Positions 1-9,690 are shown, numbered from the stretch's first letter. The stretch is DNA of 64,000 nt from Veillonella_A intestinalis (GCF_943192895.1 NZ_CALPCB010000003.1:194752-258751); one strand, 5' to 3'. Made by a program: numbers and translations. The notes: generated by a model from the sequence alone, not told the origin.

Positions 1-138
1 AAAAGGACAAAGAAATCTATCTCTTTATCCTTATTACTTCATATATTATAGCATGAATTACCTATCTCTACCATAAAGCTACTAGGCTTCAAAAAACGTT
101 TCAAAGGTTGAATTATAGGACAACATATATTAACAAAA

Positions 139-186
139 TAAACCTAACGTAAAAAGTACCTGAAATACTCTTTTACATTAGGTTTA
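139..186 (-). terminator. pheST operon terminator
   Basis: A long inverted repeat pairs TAAACCTAA at 139-147 with TTAGGTTTA at 178-186 and continues inward with one mismatch per arm. On the minus strand it is followed by a T-rich stretch. It lies about 30 bases past the pheT stop, so it probably ends the pheST transcript. The first 138 bases hold no gene; a weaker hairpin near 3-34 may belong to a neighbour outside the window. Confidence 0.75.
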
Positions 187-218
187 TCTTTCATTGTAAT
201 TTATAATTTTACGTTAAC

Positions 219-2663
219 TTACCGCAATTTACAACCGATTTCATTCAACGCTTCAATAATTTCATCAATATTAGGTTGAATGTCTTCATCAGTCAACGTT
301 CCTTCATTACTGCGGAAGGATAAGTTATAGGCTAAGCTACGATGGCCCGCTTCAATATGTTCCCCTTCATATACGTCAAAAATGAATGTCCGCTCTAAAT
401 GTTCACCACCATGCTGGTAAATAAGACGTATAATATCTTGAGACGTAATTTCTTTTGGTGCCACAATAGCAAGGTCACGACTTGTACCAGGGAATTTACT
501 AATCTCTTTGTACTGTAAATGTCCTTTTGGAATATTAAGAATAGCACTTACATCAATATCAAAGATATAAGCTTTACCAGGTAAGTCATAGGCTTTCATT
601 ACTTGCGGGTGTAATTCACCAAAAGTAGCAATTACAGTGCCATCTACTACATATTGAGCACTTACGCCTGGATGTAAATATGGTTCTGTAGAGCGCTCTA
701 TAGTCGCTTCAAAACGACTATCCGCTAACATGCGTTCTAATACACCTTTTACATCATAAAAATCGGTATCCCGTTGCGCTTCTTCCCATTGTACTTCATT
801 CGTTTTACCCATCATAAGGCCCGTTACACGATAACTTTCTGTTGGTAGTTCCGTAATTGGTAAGCTCTTCGGTTGATATACAGCACCACTTTCAAAAATC
901 CAAAGATCCTGATTTTTCTGTGCAATATTACGAGCTGCTACATCCAAAATACTTGGAATCAAGGTTGTGCGCATAACTGGGAAATCTTCTGTAATTGGAT
1001 TCATGATTGGCACCGCTTGATAGCGACTATCCGTTTCAGGCAGCAATAATTTTTTCAAACTATCTGGATGCATGAAGCTAAATGTAATCACTTCACTAAG
1101 GCCACGATCAACTAAACTATTGCGAATGGCTTTGAATAACAATTTCTTGTCACTCATAGTACCACTGTTAAGATTGGCCCAAGGTGTACGATTTGGAATA
1201 TTATCATAACCATAAATACGCGCTACTTCTTCCGCAATATCTGGCATAACCGTTACATCACCACGCCAAGATGGCACGCCAACAGTCACTACACCATTAG
1301 CTTCTTCCCATTGGAAAGATAAAGTAGTTAAAATTTCCTTCATGCGATTAGCTTCAATTTGGGTGCCCAAGTATGCATTAATTGCATCTACAGTAAAGGC
1401 AACCGTACCTGTTGTTGCCTTTACTGGATATACATCCACAACACCTTTAGCAACCACTACATCACTCGCTAATTCTTGTAATAATTGGGCTGCTCGATCT
1501 AATGCGACTGGTGTATATTCTGCATTGATGCCACGTTCAAAACGACCAGAGGCTTCACTGCGCATACCAAGCGCACGCGCTGTGCGACGAATAGAAGCAC
1601 CTTTAAATACAGCAGCCTCTAAAATGATAGATGTAGTTTGTTCTGTTACTTCGCTATCTAAGCCACCCATCACACCAGCTACACCAACAGGACCATTAAC
1701 ATCAGCAATAACAAGCATGCCTTCTGCTAATTCACGGTCGGTTCCATCTAATGTAGTAATTGTCTCACCCGCTTTAGCAGGACGTGCCGTTAACTGATGG
1801 CCTACCACTTTATCATAATCATAGGCATGCATAGGTTGACCAAGTTCTAACATAACATAATTAGTGACGTCCACTACATTGTTTATTGGTCGAATACCAC
1901 CATTGCGCAAACGATTTTGTAACCATAATGGAGATGGGCCAACTTTCACATTAGTAACTAGACGAGCCATGAACCGTTGACATAAGTCAGTATCTTCAAT
2001 CTGAATATCTACACAACCTTCAATGGAATTTCCTGTTTCAGTAACAGTTACTGCAGGCTCTGTATTTCGCTGGTTAGTAAGAACTGCAAATTCACGGCTA
2101 AGGCCAACCATGGAGAAACAATCCGCCCGATTTGGGGTTAACTCAAATTCATATACAGTATCATTAAGCATTAAGGCATCACGAATATCCATACCAATAG
2201 GAGTACTTTCTGGCAAAATATAAATACCTTCTGCTTCACCAGGCATAACCATATCTTTTGGCACACCTAATTCAGCTACGGAACAGAACATCCCATCGGA
2301 CACTTCACCACGTAATTTACCTTTTTTAATTTCTGTACCATCAGCCAAACGAGATTTGTGATACGCCACAGGAACGACTTGTCCTACAGCCACATTAGTT
2401 GCAGCTGTTACAATTTGTTTTGTGATTTCCTCGCCTGTTTTATCATCTAAACAAGCTACTTTGCACACTTGTAATTTATCTGCATCAGGGTGTTTAGTAA
2501 TTTCTACGATTTTACCGGTATAAATCTTTTTCAAACCAGGGTCCATATTAATTACATCTTCTACAGGAATCCCTGCTTGCGTTAATACATCGGCTAGTTC
2601 CTGAGCCGGTTTTGTTGTGTCTACAGGAACATAGTCCTTCATCCATGTTAAACTAGCTTTCAT
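219..2663 (-). CDS. pheT: Phenylalanine-tRNA ligase beta subunit
   Basis: Beta subunit of the cytoplasmic alpha2-beta2 phenylalanyl-tRNA synthetase, which charges tRNA-Phe. At 814 residues it has the usual bacterial length. The order is an N-terminal EMAP-type tRNA-binding OB fold (about 40-155), the B3/B4 editing domain (about 215-375), the B5 domain (about 410-475, followed by YGYDNIPN), a catalytic-like core and a C-terminal FDX-ACB anticodon-binding domain (about 720-813). The ATG follows AGGAGGTAAGACA. It starts 12 bases after pheS ends and shares the T-box leader upstream of pheS. Nothing in it looks damaged. Confidence 0.98.
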   Translation of the reverse strand: MKASLTWMKDYVPVDTTKPAQELADVLTQAGIPVEDVINMDPGLKKIYTGKIVEITKHPDADKLQVCKVACLDDKTGEEITKQIVTAATNVAVGQVVPVAYHKSRLADGTEIKKGKLRGEVSDGMFCSVAELGVPKDMVMPGEAEGIYILPESTPIGMDIRDALMLNDTVYEFELTPNRADCFSMVGLSREFAVLTNQRNTEPAVTVTETGNSIEGCVDIQIEDTDLCQRFMARLVTNVKVGPSPLWLQNRLRNGGIRPINNVVDVTNYVMLELGQPMHAYDYDKVVGHQLTARPAKAGETITTLDGTDRELAEGMLVIADVNGPVGVAGVMGGLDSEVTEQTTSIILEAAVFKGASIRRTARALGMRSEASGRFERGINAEYTPVALDRAAQLLQELASDVVVAKGVVDVYPVKATTGTVAFTVDAINAYLGTQIEANRMKEILTTLSFQWEEANGVVTVGVPSWRGDVTVMPDIAEEVARIYGYDNIPNRTPWANLNSGTMSDKKLLFKAIRNSLVDRGLSEVITFSFMHPDSLKKLLLPETDSRYQAVPIMNPITEDFPVMRTTLIPSILDVAARNIAQKNQDLWIFESGAVYQPKSLPITELPTESYRVTGLMMGKTNEVQWEEAQRDTDFYDVKGVLERMLADSRFEATIERSTEPYLHPGVSAQYVVDGTVIATFGELHPQVMKAYDLPGKAYIFDIDVSAILNIPKGHLQYKEISKFPGTSRDLAIVAPKEITSQDIIRLIYQHGGEHLERTFIFDVYEGEHIEAGHRSLAYNLSFRSNEGTLTDEDIQPNIDEIIEALNEIGCKLR

Positions 2664-2674
2664 TGTCTTACCTC

Positions 2675-3697
2675 CTAGAACTGCTTCAAGAAACGCATAT
2701 CATTTTCATAGAATAAACGTAAATCACCAATGCCATAGAGTAGCATAGCAATACGTTCCACACCCATACCGAAGGCAAAGCCTTGCACTTCATTAGGATC
2801 ATAACCATTCATTTCTAATACTCGTGGGTGTACCATACCGCAGCCTAAGATTTCAAGCCAACCAGTGTGTGAGCATACGCGACAGCCTTCACCACCGCAC
2901 ATGCAACAAGAAATATCCACTTCTGCACTTGGTTCTGTAAATGGGAAGAAACTTGTACGGAAACGCACCTTTGTGTCTTCGCCAAACATGTGGCGCAAGA
3001 AAATTTCCAAAGTACCTTTTAAATCTGCAAAAGTAATCCCTTTATCCACAACTAAACCTTCTACTTGATGGAATACTGGGGAATGAGTAGCATCATAATC
3101 CCAACGATATACTTTACCTGGTGCAATCATACGCACAGGACTATTTGGTTCTTGGCTCTGTAATGTTCGTGCCTGTACTGGCGATGTATGCGTACGCAAT
3201 AATACAGAATTTGTAATATAGAAAGAATCCTGCATATCACGAGCTGGATGATCGGCTGGTAAATTCAAGCATTCAAAGTTATAGTGATCACTTTCAATTT
3301 CAGGCCCTTCAGCGACGGTGTAACCCATTTTCATAAAGAATTGTTCAATCTGTTCATTAACAGCCGTTAAAGGATGTACATGACCTTTACGAGTTACACG
3401 ACCAGGCAAAGTAATATCAACTTTTTCAGCTTTCAATTTAGCTTCCATTACTTTTGCTTCTAAACTAGCCTGTACTTCGCTAATCATACCTTCTAACTCT
3501 TCACGTACGGTATTTACAAGCGCCCCCATGCGTGGACGTTCTTCTGGGGATAATTTACCAAGACCTTTCAATAATGCCGTTACTTCCCCTTTTTTACCTA
3601 AATACTTAACGCGCGCCTCTTGTAAAACGTTTAATGCATCAGCACTTTTAATCCGTGCTTCAGCTTCCGCTTTTAAGGCTTTTAACAATTCTTCCAT
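2675..3697 (-). CDS. pheS: Phenylalanine-tRNA ligase alpha subunit
   Basis: Catalytic alpha subunit of phenylalanyl-tRNA synthetase (class II). The first 90 or so residues form the helical coiled-coil arm that contacts tRNA. The core carries motif 2 around YRWDYDATHSPVFHQVEG and motif 3 around GFAFGMGVERIAML. A cysteine-rich insert, CCMCGGEGCRVCSHTGW, sits between them, as in many Firmicutes PheS proteins. Length of 340 residues is normal. The ATG is preceded by AGGAGG at good spacing. It is the first gene of pheST and is controlled by the T-box leader at 3719-3956. Confidence 0.98.
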   Translation of the reverse strand: MEELLKALKAEAEARIKSADALNVLQEARVKYLGKKGEVTALLKGLGKLSPEERPRMGALVNTVREELEGMISEVQASLEAKVMEAKLKAEKVDITLPGRVTRKGHVHPLTAVNEQIEQFFMKMGYTVAEGPEIESDHYNFECLNLPADHPARDMQDSFYITNSVLLRTHTSPVQARTLQSQEPNSPVRMIAPGKVYRWDYDATHSPVFHQVEGLVVDKGITFADLKGTLEIFLRHMFGEDTKVRFRTSFFPFTEPSAEVDISCCMCGGEGCRVCSHTGWLEILGCGMVHPRVLEMNGYDPNEVQGFAFGMGVERIAMLLYGIGDLRLFYENDMRFLKQF

Positions 3698-3718
3698 TTG
3701 TTACGACCTCCTGCTAAC

Positions 3719-3956
3719 AAAAAAACCTCCGCCCCAGCAAGGGGCGAAGGTATAAATTCGCGGTACCACCCTAATTAGTACTCTAAGACCTTAACGCGGT
3801 CACACGATGAATCTACTCTTAGTTCAATCCATGGCTCCAAAAGGAAATGCTCTCCACAGGCTATTTATGAAGCTCCCACCAATACTTCACTCTCTGAAAA
3901 ATACTCATGTGGCGCCAATTTTGTCATCGCCATATTATCTTATCAATATAAACCTA
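3719..3956 (-). promoter_or_regulatory. T-box leader riboswitch of pheST, phenylalanine type
   Basis: The minus strand carries the T-box sequence AGGGTGGTACCGCG (3759-3772), which pairs with the NCCA end of uncharged tRNA. It is followed by a strong terminator, CCTTCGCCCC with GGGGCGGAGG and seven T residues (3719-3750). Upstream are the stem I signatures AGAGAGTGAAG, TTGGTGGGAGC and TTTTGGAGCC. The codon directly before CTTTTGGAGCC is UUC (3844-3846), a phenylalanine codon, so it is the likely specifier. Uncharged tRNA-Phe should favour the antiterminator and allow pheST expression. Confidence 0.93.
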
Positions 3957-3985
3957 AGTATACCAAGTCTTACTAGTCCTGTCAA
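3957..3985 (-). promoter_or_regulatory. Sigma-A type promoter of the T-box/pheST unit
   Basis: On the minus strand a perfect -35 TTGACA (3980-3985) and a -10 TATACT (3957-3962) are separated by 17 bases. The start of transcription would fall just upstream of the T-box stem I. Confidence 0.85.
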
Positions 3986-4004
3986 AGGTAATTCTATGTA
4001 CCTT

Positions 4005-4457
4005 TTATAAACGCCAAGGTAACTGTGGCAATTCAAAGCCATCAATGACATAAAATGTACCCGAGCTCATATAAACTAACTCACCTAAATCATTGTAAAT
4101 GCGGCCCGTCGTTACCATTGTATTTTTGCCATTATGCTCTACATTGGCTACAGCCCGCAAACGCTGTCCTGATTTCACAGCTTTAACAAAGTTCCCCTTC
4201 ATTTCTAAGGTAACAACTCGCTTCCCCAAAGTGAAACAAGCTACGCCCATAACAGTATCAGCTAAACTCATGTATACACCACCATGAATATTGCCAATAA
4301 AATTACCATGTTTTACAGCATCGCTCAAAAAAGTCATTTCCAAATGACCAGGGTCACCACCAGTGACACGTACATATTGTGACCAATCAAAAGTATGTTC
4401 ATGACACATGTGATCAAAAAAATCGACTAAGGTACGCATTTCTTTTTGCTTACTCAT
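4005..4457 (-). CDS. PaaI/YbgC-like hotdog-fold thioesterase
   Basis: A 150-residue single-domain hotdog protein, probably a cytoplasmic acyl-CoA thioesterase. The segment NIHGGVYMSLADTVMG (about 57-72) matches the HGG...(A/S)D(T/S) signature of the PaaI branch, in which the Asp/His side acts in catalysis. The C-terminal TGRIYNDLGELVYMSSGTFYV is the usual final strand pair. The ATG follows AAAGGATAGGTT. It stands alone between the MacAB-like operon and pheST, so context gives no substrate. Family assignment is firm; substrate is unknown. Confidence 0.85.
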   Translation of the reverse strand: MSKQKEMRTLVDFFDHMCHEHTFDWSQYVRVTGGDPGHLEMTFLSDAVKHGNFIGNIHGGVYMSLADTVMGVACFTLGKRVVTLEMKGNFVKAVKSGQRLRAVANVEHNGKNTMVTTGRIYNDLGELVYMSSGTFYVIDGFELPQLPWRL

Positions 4458-4475
4458 AACCTATCCTTTCATAAA

Positions 4476-4508
4476 ATAAGCGTAGCCACGAATTGTAACT
4501 ACGCTTAT
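4476..4508 (-). terminator. Hairpin after the macAB-like operon
   Basis: ATAAGCGTAG (4476-4485) pairs perfectly with CTACGCTTAT (4499-4508) around a 13-base loop. On the minus strand it is followed by TTTATG. It lies between the permease stop and the thioesterase start, so it likely ends the exporter transcript. Confidence 0.6.
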
Positions 4509-4579
4509 GTGATTACATCTAACTAGCCATTGCTTACTGTTTAATAAACAATTAACCTCAAGCTATATAATCATTATAC

Positions 4580-5794
4580 CTATTCATAATGTAAGGCGTC
4601 AATTGGATTTAATTTAGCCGCTTTGCGGGCAGGATATAAGCCAAAGACAAGACCAATAACCATGGAGAAACCAAAGGATAATAAAATTGGTCCCATAGAT
4701 ACAACCGTTTGCATACCTGTCAATGCACTAATTAATTGTGCCGAGCCTATGCCCACAACAATCCCAATAGCACCACCAACAAGGCTGATTACCACCGCTT
4801 CAATAAGGAACTGCATAACAATGACACGATAAGTAGCTCCTAACGCTTTACGAACACCAATTTCACGAGTACGTTCTGTCACAGATACGAGCATAATATT
4901 CATAATGCCAATCCCCCCAACTAATAAGGAGATAGCTGCCACAGAACCTAAGAACAAGGTCATTGTCGCTGTTGTTTGCTCTACAGTTTCCATGATAGTT
5001 GCCATATTACGCACATTAAAATCATCTAATTCTGGATTTTTAACATTATGACGAACTCGTAAAATATTTTCTACGTCAGATTGTAAGCGGTCAAGGTCAG
5101 CCCCTTCTTTAGCTTTAATATAAATCATCCGCAAATAGTCGACCCCTTGAAGCCGCTCCATGCCAGTAGTATATGGAATGTATATAATATCGTCTTGGTC
5201 ATTCCCAAAACTACCTGACCCTTTTGCTTCTAAAACACCAATAACTTTGTACGGATTATTTTTAATACGAATATCTTTACCTACAGGGTCTTCCGCACCA
5301 AACAAATTAGTTGCTACAGTGCTACCAATAACGGCAACACGTTCCCGTCGATCAACTTGAGTGGCCGTAATAAAACGTCCTGATTTTACCGTCCAATTAT
5401 TAATATATTGAAAATCAGAATTAACCCCAGTTACAGATGTGGTCCAGTTTTTATTGGTGTAAATCACAATATAAGATGAACCAGAAGATACTGGTGAAGC
5501 CATTTCAATATCATCAAGATGTGAAATCGTTGTATAGTCTTCCATCTTGATTGTTTTTTGTGAATCTGCCGTTGGTCGTACCCCCGGTGTTCGTGGCGCT
5601 CCTGGATACACCATTAACAAATTACTACCTAAACTGGATATAGAGTCCTGAATCTGACTACGTACCCCATAACCAATCGATACTAAGGCAATAACAGCTG
5701 CTACCCCAATAATAATCCCTAACATAGTCAACAAAGAACGCATCTTATTGGCTACTAAGGAGGCCCAGGCCATTAAAAAGCCCTCTTTATACAT
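4580..5794 (-). CDS. macB: MacB/LolE-type ABC transporter permease
   Basis: Inner-membrane permease of a tripartite-type export system. One N-terminal membrane helix (about 20-45, with GIIIGVAAVIALVSIGYG) is followed by a large periplasmic MacB_PCD domain and then the FtsX domain with three helices (about 280-400). The segment SVTERTREIGVRKALGA is the cytoplasmic coupling helix typical of the family. The ATG at 5794 has AAGGAGG eight bases upstream and is preferred to the in-frame GTG at 5803. It overlaps the end of the ATPase gene by a few bases. Substrate is unknown; macrolide export is only the family name. Confidence 0.88.
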   Translation of the reverse strand: MYKEGFLMAWASLVANKMRSLLTMLGIIIGVAAVIALVSIGYGVRSQIQDSISSLGSNLLMVYPGAPRTPGVRPTADSQKTIKMEDYTTISHLDDIEMASPVSSGSSYIVIYTNKNWTTSVTGVNSDFQYINNWTVKSGRFITATQVDRRERVAVIGSTVATNLFGAEDPVGKDIRIKNNPYKVIGVLEAKGSGSFGNDQDDIIYIPYTTGMERLQGVDYLRMIYIKAKEGADLDRLQSDVENILRVRHNVKNPELDDFNVRNMATIMETVEQTTATMTLFLGSVAAISLLVGGIGIMNIMLVSVTERTREIGVRKALGATYRVIVMQFLIEAVVISLVGGAIGIVVGIGSAQLISALTGMQTVVSMGPILLSFGFSMVIGLVFGLYPARKAAKLNPIDALHYE

Positions 5795-6518
5795 GGGCAG
5801 CACCTCCTTTACGTAGTAATCCTGCCATATTAGGATTTACTGTATCTTCAACAATATTGCCATCTCGCAATACAATATTACGACTTGCATAGGTAGCAAT
5901 ATCTGGTTCATGGGTAACCAAAATAATAGTACGCCCTTCTTTATATAAGTTGGTGAAAATATCCATTACATCAACACTAGACTTAGAATCCAAATTACCA
6001 GTTGGCTCATCAGCCATAATAATGGATGGATTATTGGCTAAAGCACGAGCAATAGCAACACGCTGTCTTTGTCCGCCGGATAATTCAGCTGGCACATGAT
6101 CAAGTCGTTCACCTAAGCCTAAAGAGTCTAATAACTCTGCCGCACGCTCATTGCGTTCTTTCTTAGCCACACCAGCATATACCATAGGTAACGCTACATT
6201 TTCTTGGGCCGTCAATTTAGGCAATAAATTAAAGCTCTGAAACACGAAACCAATCCGTTTATTACGAACAAAGGCCAACTCATCATCACTCAAATTGGCT
6301 ACTTCCTCGCCATCTAGTTTGTAAGAACCAGACGTCGGTCTATCTAAACAACCTAAAATGTTCATAAATGTGGATTTACCGGACCCTGATGGCCCCATAA
6401 TGGATGTAAACTCACCTTCATAAATATTAAGGTCGATCCCATGCAATACAGGTACTACCAACTTGCCATTCACATATGTTTTAGTAATACCTTCTAATGA
6501 AATTACTGCGTCTCTCAT
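5787..6518 (-). CDS. MacB/LolD-type ABC transporter ATP-binding protein
   Basis: Cytoplasmic ATPase of 243 residues that powers the adjacent permease. It shows Walker A GPSGSGKST (about 42-50), the Q-loop VFQSFNLLPKLTA, the signature LSGGQRQRVAIARAL and Walker B IIMADEPTGNLD, followed by the His switch VTHE. NLL in the Q-loop is typical of the LolD/MacB group. The ATG follows AGGAGGGATATAT. It sits 11 bases after the fusion-protein gene and overlaps the permease gene, so the three are one operon. Confidence 0.93.
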   Translation of the reverse strand: MRDAVISLEGITKTYVNGKLVVPVLHGIDLNIYEGEFTSIMGPSGSGKSTFMNILGCLDRPTSGSYKLDGEEVANLSDDELAFVRNKRIGFVFQSFNLLPKLTAQENVALPMVYAGVAKKERNERAAELLDSLGLGERLDHVPAELSGGQRQRVAIARALANNPSIIMADEPTGNLDSKSSVDVMDIFTNLYKEGRTIILVTHEPDIATYASRNIVLRDGNIVEDTVNPNMAGLLRKGGAAHV

Positions 6519-6529
6519 ATATATCCCTC

Positions 6530-7606
6530 CTAGAACATAGGGCCGCCAGAGCTAGCCTTTTTTGTTGCAGAAGAGCCTACATCACCACTGACTACAATTT
6601 CATCGCCTTCATTTAAGCCTTTAGAGATTTCAATCGTCGTTTCACCAGTAATACCGGTTGTCACACTAGTCCGTTCTGGTTTACCATTGCGAATTACATA
6701 CACATATTCGCCTACTTTATCTGTACGAACAGCGGCTAATGGCACGACTAATACATTACTACGTTCATCACCATAAATAGTGGCACGAGCTGTCATAGTA
6801 GGGAAGAAATTCCCCGCATCAGCTTCTGAAATAGCTACTTTCACTGTATAATACACTACACTACTCGAGGTAGTACCCATATTACCTTTAGTACCTAAAG
6901 CAATATCACTTACATAACCTGTAAAGGTTTTACCAGGATGCGCATCAACAGTAAAATCAACACGAGCTCCTTTTTTTACACTGCCAATATCAGTTTCATC
7001 CACAGTAAGATAGATTTCAAGATTACTTAAATCAGCTACCGTAGCAATAATCATCTGTGTAGAAATACCTGTACTAATCGTTTGCCCTGCTTTTAGTGGT
7101 GTACCAATTACAGTCCCATCCATAGGCGAAGTAATGGTTGTATCATCCAAATTAGCTATTGCTCTATCATATGCCGCTTGTGCTTTTTGATAATTCATCA
7201 ATGCTGTATCATACGTCTGTTGTGGAATAGCCCCTTGTGCTACCAAGGTTTTATAACGGTCTAAATCAGCCGCTGTATTTTCTAAAGAGGCTCTCGCGTC
7301 ATCAGCGGTAGCTTGTAATTGACGCGCATCAATTGTTGCAATAATTTGACCTTGCGTAACATGATCATTCTCTTTTACAGATACACTTTCTAACGTACCT
7401 GCTACGTTCGTAGAAATATCGACATAGTTTTTAGGGTTAATTGTCCCTGTAGAGGTAATTACTGATGAAATATTCCCTCGCTCTACTTTACCCGTTGTAT
7501 AGGCCGTAGTTTCACTAGTGTCTTTAGACTTAAACCAATACAATCCCCCTAACACTATAACCAAAATAGCTATGAGGATCCCCCAAAATTTACGTGTTCG
7601 CCACAT
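6530..7606 (-). CDS. macA: MacA/HlyD-type periplasmic membrane-fusion protein
   Basis: A 358-residue periplasmic adaptor anchored by one N-terminal helix (about 9-25). It has the barrel-sandwich/lipoyl halves around SVKENDHVTQGQIIATID and MDGTVIGTPLKAGQTI, joined by an alpha-helical hairpin (about 95-150), followed by a beta-barrel domain and a membrane-proximal domain. The C-terminus is Gly/Ser rich. The ATG follows AAAGGAG. It is the first gene of the three-gene exporter operon. Its presence implies a diderm envelope with a TolC-like partner elsewhere, although Gram-positive relatives also exist. Confidence 0.9.
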   Translation of the reverse strand: MWRTRKFWGILIAILVIVLGGLYWFKSKDTSETTAYTTGKVERGNISSVITSTGTINPKNYVDISTNVAGTLESVSVKENDHVTQGQIIATIDARQLQATADDARASLENTAADLDRYKTLVAQGAIPQQTYDTALMNYQKAQAAYDRAIANLDDTTITSPMDGTVIGTPLKAGQTISTGISTQMIIATVADLSNLEIYLTVDETDIGSVKKGARVDFTVDAHPGKTFTGYVSDIALGTKGNMGTTSSSVVYYTVKVAISEADAGNFFPTMTARATIYGDERSNVLVVPLAAVRTDKVGEYVYVIRNGKPERTSVTTGITGETTIEISKGLNEGDEIVVSGDVGSSATKKASSGGPMF

Positions 7607-7733
7607 CTTATAAACTCCTTTGCTTCTGACGATATACCTGGAAACTTTAGCTTATCTTGAAAAGACTTTGTATCCTGCTGCACCTAAAATCCCCAATGTA
7701 TACTTACTATATATAAGTCCTAACTGAAGTAAA

Positions 7734-7760
7734 GCCCTCCTCAAACAACATGAAGAAGGC
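7734..7760 (-). terminator. Probable pfkA terminator
   Basis: GCCCTCCTCAA (7734-7744) pairs imperfectly, with wobble on the minus strand, with TGAAGAAGGC (7751-7760). It is followed on the minus strand by TTTACTTC. It lies about 110 bases past the pfkA stop. The weak T tract keeps confidence moderate. The rest of 7607-7870 shows no gene. Confidence 0.5.
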
Positions 7761-7870
7761 CATACATCTATATGTATCTATATGGTTATTATAAATTTTT
7801 ACTGTGAGTTCTTCATGAATCTAAAGCGTATTTAACCACTATATTCACAATTCACTAAAAATTATTTATA

Positions 7871-8830
7871 TTAGCGAGCTAACACAGAAATCAATTCATA
7901 TTCTTCATCGCTAATTGGATAACGTCTCCGTTGTGCCTCTTCATAGGGTATAGCTTCAATCACAGCCCCAGTTAATCCTATTAAACAATTATAAGTACCA
8001 ACCTTTAAGGCATCAATAGCACGTTCACTCATTAAGGCCGCCATACTAGCATCTCGTGCTGACGGTGAACCACCACGTTGTAAATAGCCCAATACAGTAA
8101 CACTAGGGGAAATCTGTAATACTTTGTTAATATATGCGTATACTTCAAAACTATGATACGCCCCTTCTGCTACCATAATAATACTATTTGTTTTGCCGGA
8201 GGCATGAGAATCACGAAGATGATTACATACAGTATCTAAGCTCATAGGCTTTTCAGGAATAAGCACCAGTTCAGCCCCACAGGCAAGGCCGGCACGCACT
8301 GCTAAGTGTCCGGCATGACGCCCCATTACTTCTACAATAGCTACACGGTCATGAGCCGTCGTAGTATCACGAATCTTACTAACTGCATCTACCACTGTAT
8401 TTAGGGCTGTATCAAAGCCAATCGTATACTCTGTACCACACATATCATTATCAATAGTACCTGGAATCGTAATAGTCGGAATTCCTTGCTCAGCTAATGC
8501 CATGGCCCCCGCCATAGAACCATCACCACCAATAACGACTAAAGCATCGATGGCGTGTTCACGCAATATCTGTGCCGCTTTTTGCTGTTGCGCTAATTCT
8601 GAAAACTCAACGCAACGAGCCGTCTTTAGCATTGTACCACCTTTATTAACAATAGCCCCTACATCTCGACGATCTAATAGCTGAAAATCCCCTTTCAAGA
8701 GGCCTTCATACCCTCGATTAATGCCATATACTTCAAAGCCTTCATAAATCCCCTTACGCACTAATGCACGCACAGCTGCATTCATGCCCGGTGCATCACC
8801 GCCGCTCGTCAGAATTGCTATTTTTTTCAT
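7871..8830 (-). CDS. pfkA: ATP-dependent 6-phosphofructokinase
   Basis: Glycolytic kinase that makes fructose 1,6-bisphosphate. At 319 residues it is the usual bacterial PfkA length. It has the ATP-site GGDAPGMNAAVRA (11-23), the GGDGS nucleotide motif (about 102-106) and the catalytic TIDND segment (about 125-129). MGRHAGHLA and GYLQRGGSP are the usual fructose-6-phosphate motifs. The ATG follows AAAGGAAC. The start overlaps the end of the shikimate-kinase-like gene by about 35 bases, which suggests co-translation. Confidence 0.97.
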   Translation of the reverse strand: MKKIAILTSGGDAPGMNAAVRALVRKGIYEGFEVYGINRGYEGLLKGDFQLLDRRDVGAIVNKGGTMLKTARCVEFSELAQQQKAAQILREHAIDALVVIGGDGSMAGAMALAEQGIPTITIPGTIDNDMCGTEYTIGFDTALNTVVDAVSKIRDTTTAHDRVAIVEVMGRHAGHLAVRAGLACGAELVLIPEKPMSLDTVCNHLRDSHASGKTNSIIMVAEGAYHSFEVYAYINKVLQISPSVTVLGYLQRGGSPSARDASMAALMSERAIDALKVGTYNCLIGLTGAVIEAIPYEEAQRRRYPISDEEYELISVLAR

Positions 8831-9386
8831 GTTCCTTTACCCCCGTATAAGGGCGACGTTTTTTAAACATAACGCCCTCCCGTGCTAATATATCATGAAT
8901 TAATTCAATCAAATTTTCGGTACGGCCGTAGGTCGTATCAATGACACAGTCACACTTCTTATATACTGGCTTCCAACGTTGCATCATAGTTTCTACAAAA
9001 CCCGGCACATCAGAATAATCCATAGTTGGTCGTTTACCAATACGACGATTCACACGCTTAACAATACGATATTCTGCAGCACGAATGCCAATAATATACG
9101 CATACCGCTGTAAATAACGAACCGTACGTACATCTAAGGGGAAATTACCGCCTACCGAAATGACCGACTCATGATACATACACACTTTTTTAAGTATTTC
9201 TCGCTCCGCATGGCGGAACATCTTCTCGCCTAATTTCTCGTAAATATCAGCAATAGGTAAATTATAGCGACGCTCTAACAATCGATCAGTATCCACAAAT
9301 TGCCAACCCTTTGCCTCTGCTAGATTGCGCCCTAAGTGGCTTTTGCCGCTCCCCATAGTGCCAATTAATATTATATTTCGCTTCAT
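8796..9386 (-). CDS. Shikimate kinase-like P-loop kinase
   Basis: A small P-loop kinase of about 196 residues. It opens MKRNIILIGTMGSGKSHLG, the Walker A of shikimate kinases, followed by FVDTDRLLE (the DxD substrate/Mg pair) and EKMFRHAEREIL (the FR..E motif). RIGKRPTMDY resembles the lid arginine segment. The usual GGG is SVGGN here. I chose the ATG at 9386 because family proteins start there and GGCGGG lies upstream; an ATG at 9416 with AGGTG would add 10 residues. Its 3-prime end overlaps pfkA. Family is likely, but the changed GGG motif and lack of aro neighbours leave the substrate open. Confidence 0.7.
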   Translation of the reverse strand: MKRNIILIGTMGSGKSHLGRNLAEAKGWQFVDTDRLLERRYNLPIADIYEKLGEKMFRHAEREILKKVCMYHESVISVGGNFPLDVRTVRYLQRYAYIIGIRAAEYRIVKRVNRRIGKRPTMDYSDVPGFVETMMQRWKPVYKKCDCVIDTTYGRTENLIELIHDILAREGVMFKKRRPYTGVKEHEKNSNSDERR

Positions 9387-9660
9387 CACGTAATCCCGCC
9401 TAATTTTTATTCTCATAGTTCACCTATGATAGTACTTTGTTTCTATTCTACTACATAATTTTTTAAAATTCAAAATTAACTCGCCATATACTAAGAGTTA
9501 AAATTAGCCTATTTACGCTATTTTCCTAACTTATTATTCAACACATGCGTTACTCTAATACATGCTATTTCTGTAGTACTTACTAGTTCTTTAAGCCCTA
9601 ACAAAAGATAAACTAAGGAAACTATAAAACTCAATATATACAAAATAACCGCATATACAA

Positions 9661-9690
9661 AATAACCGCTTACTTTGGTAAGCGGTTATT
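9661..9690 (-). terminator. Terminator at the end of the pilus operon
   Basis: A perfect 13-bp stem (AATAACCGCTTAC with GTAAGCGGTTATT) and a 4-base loop. The plus strand side is followed by TTTTTCTTG and the minus side by TTTTG, so it may work both ways. It lies about 160 bases past the last pilus gene. The rest of 9417-9851 shows no convincing gene. Confidence 0.75.
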
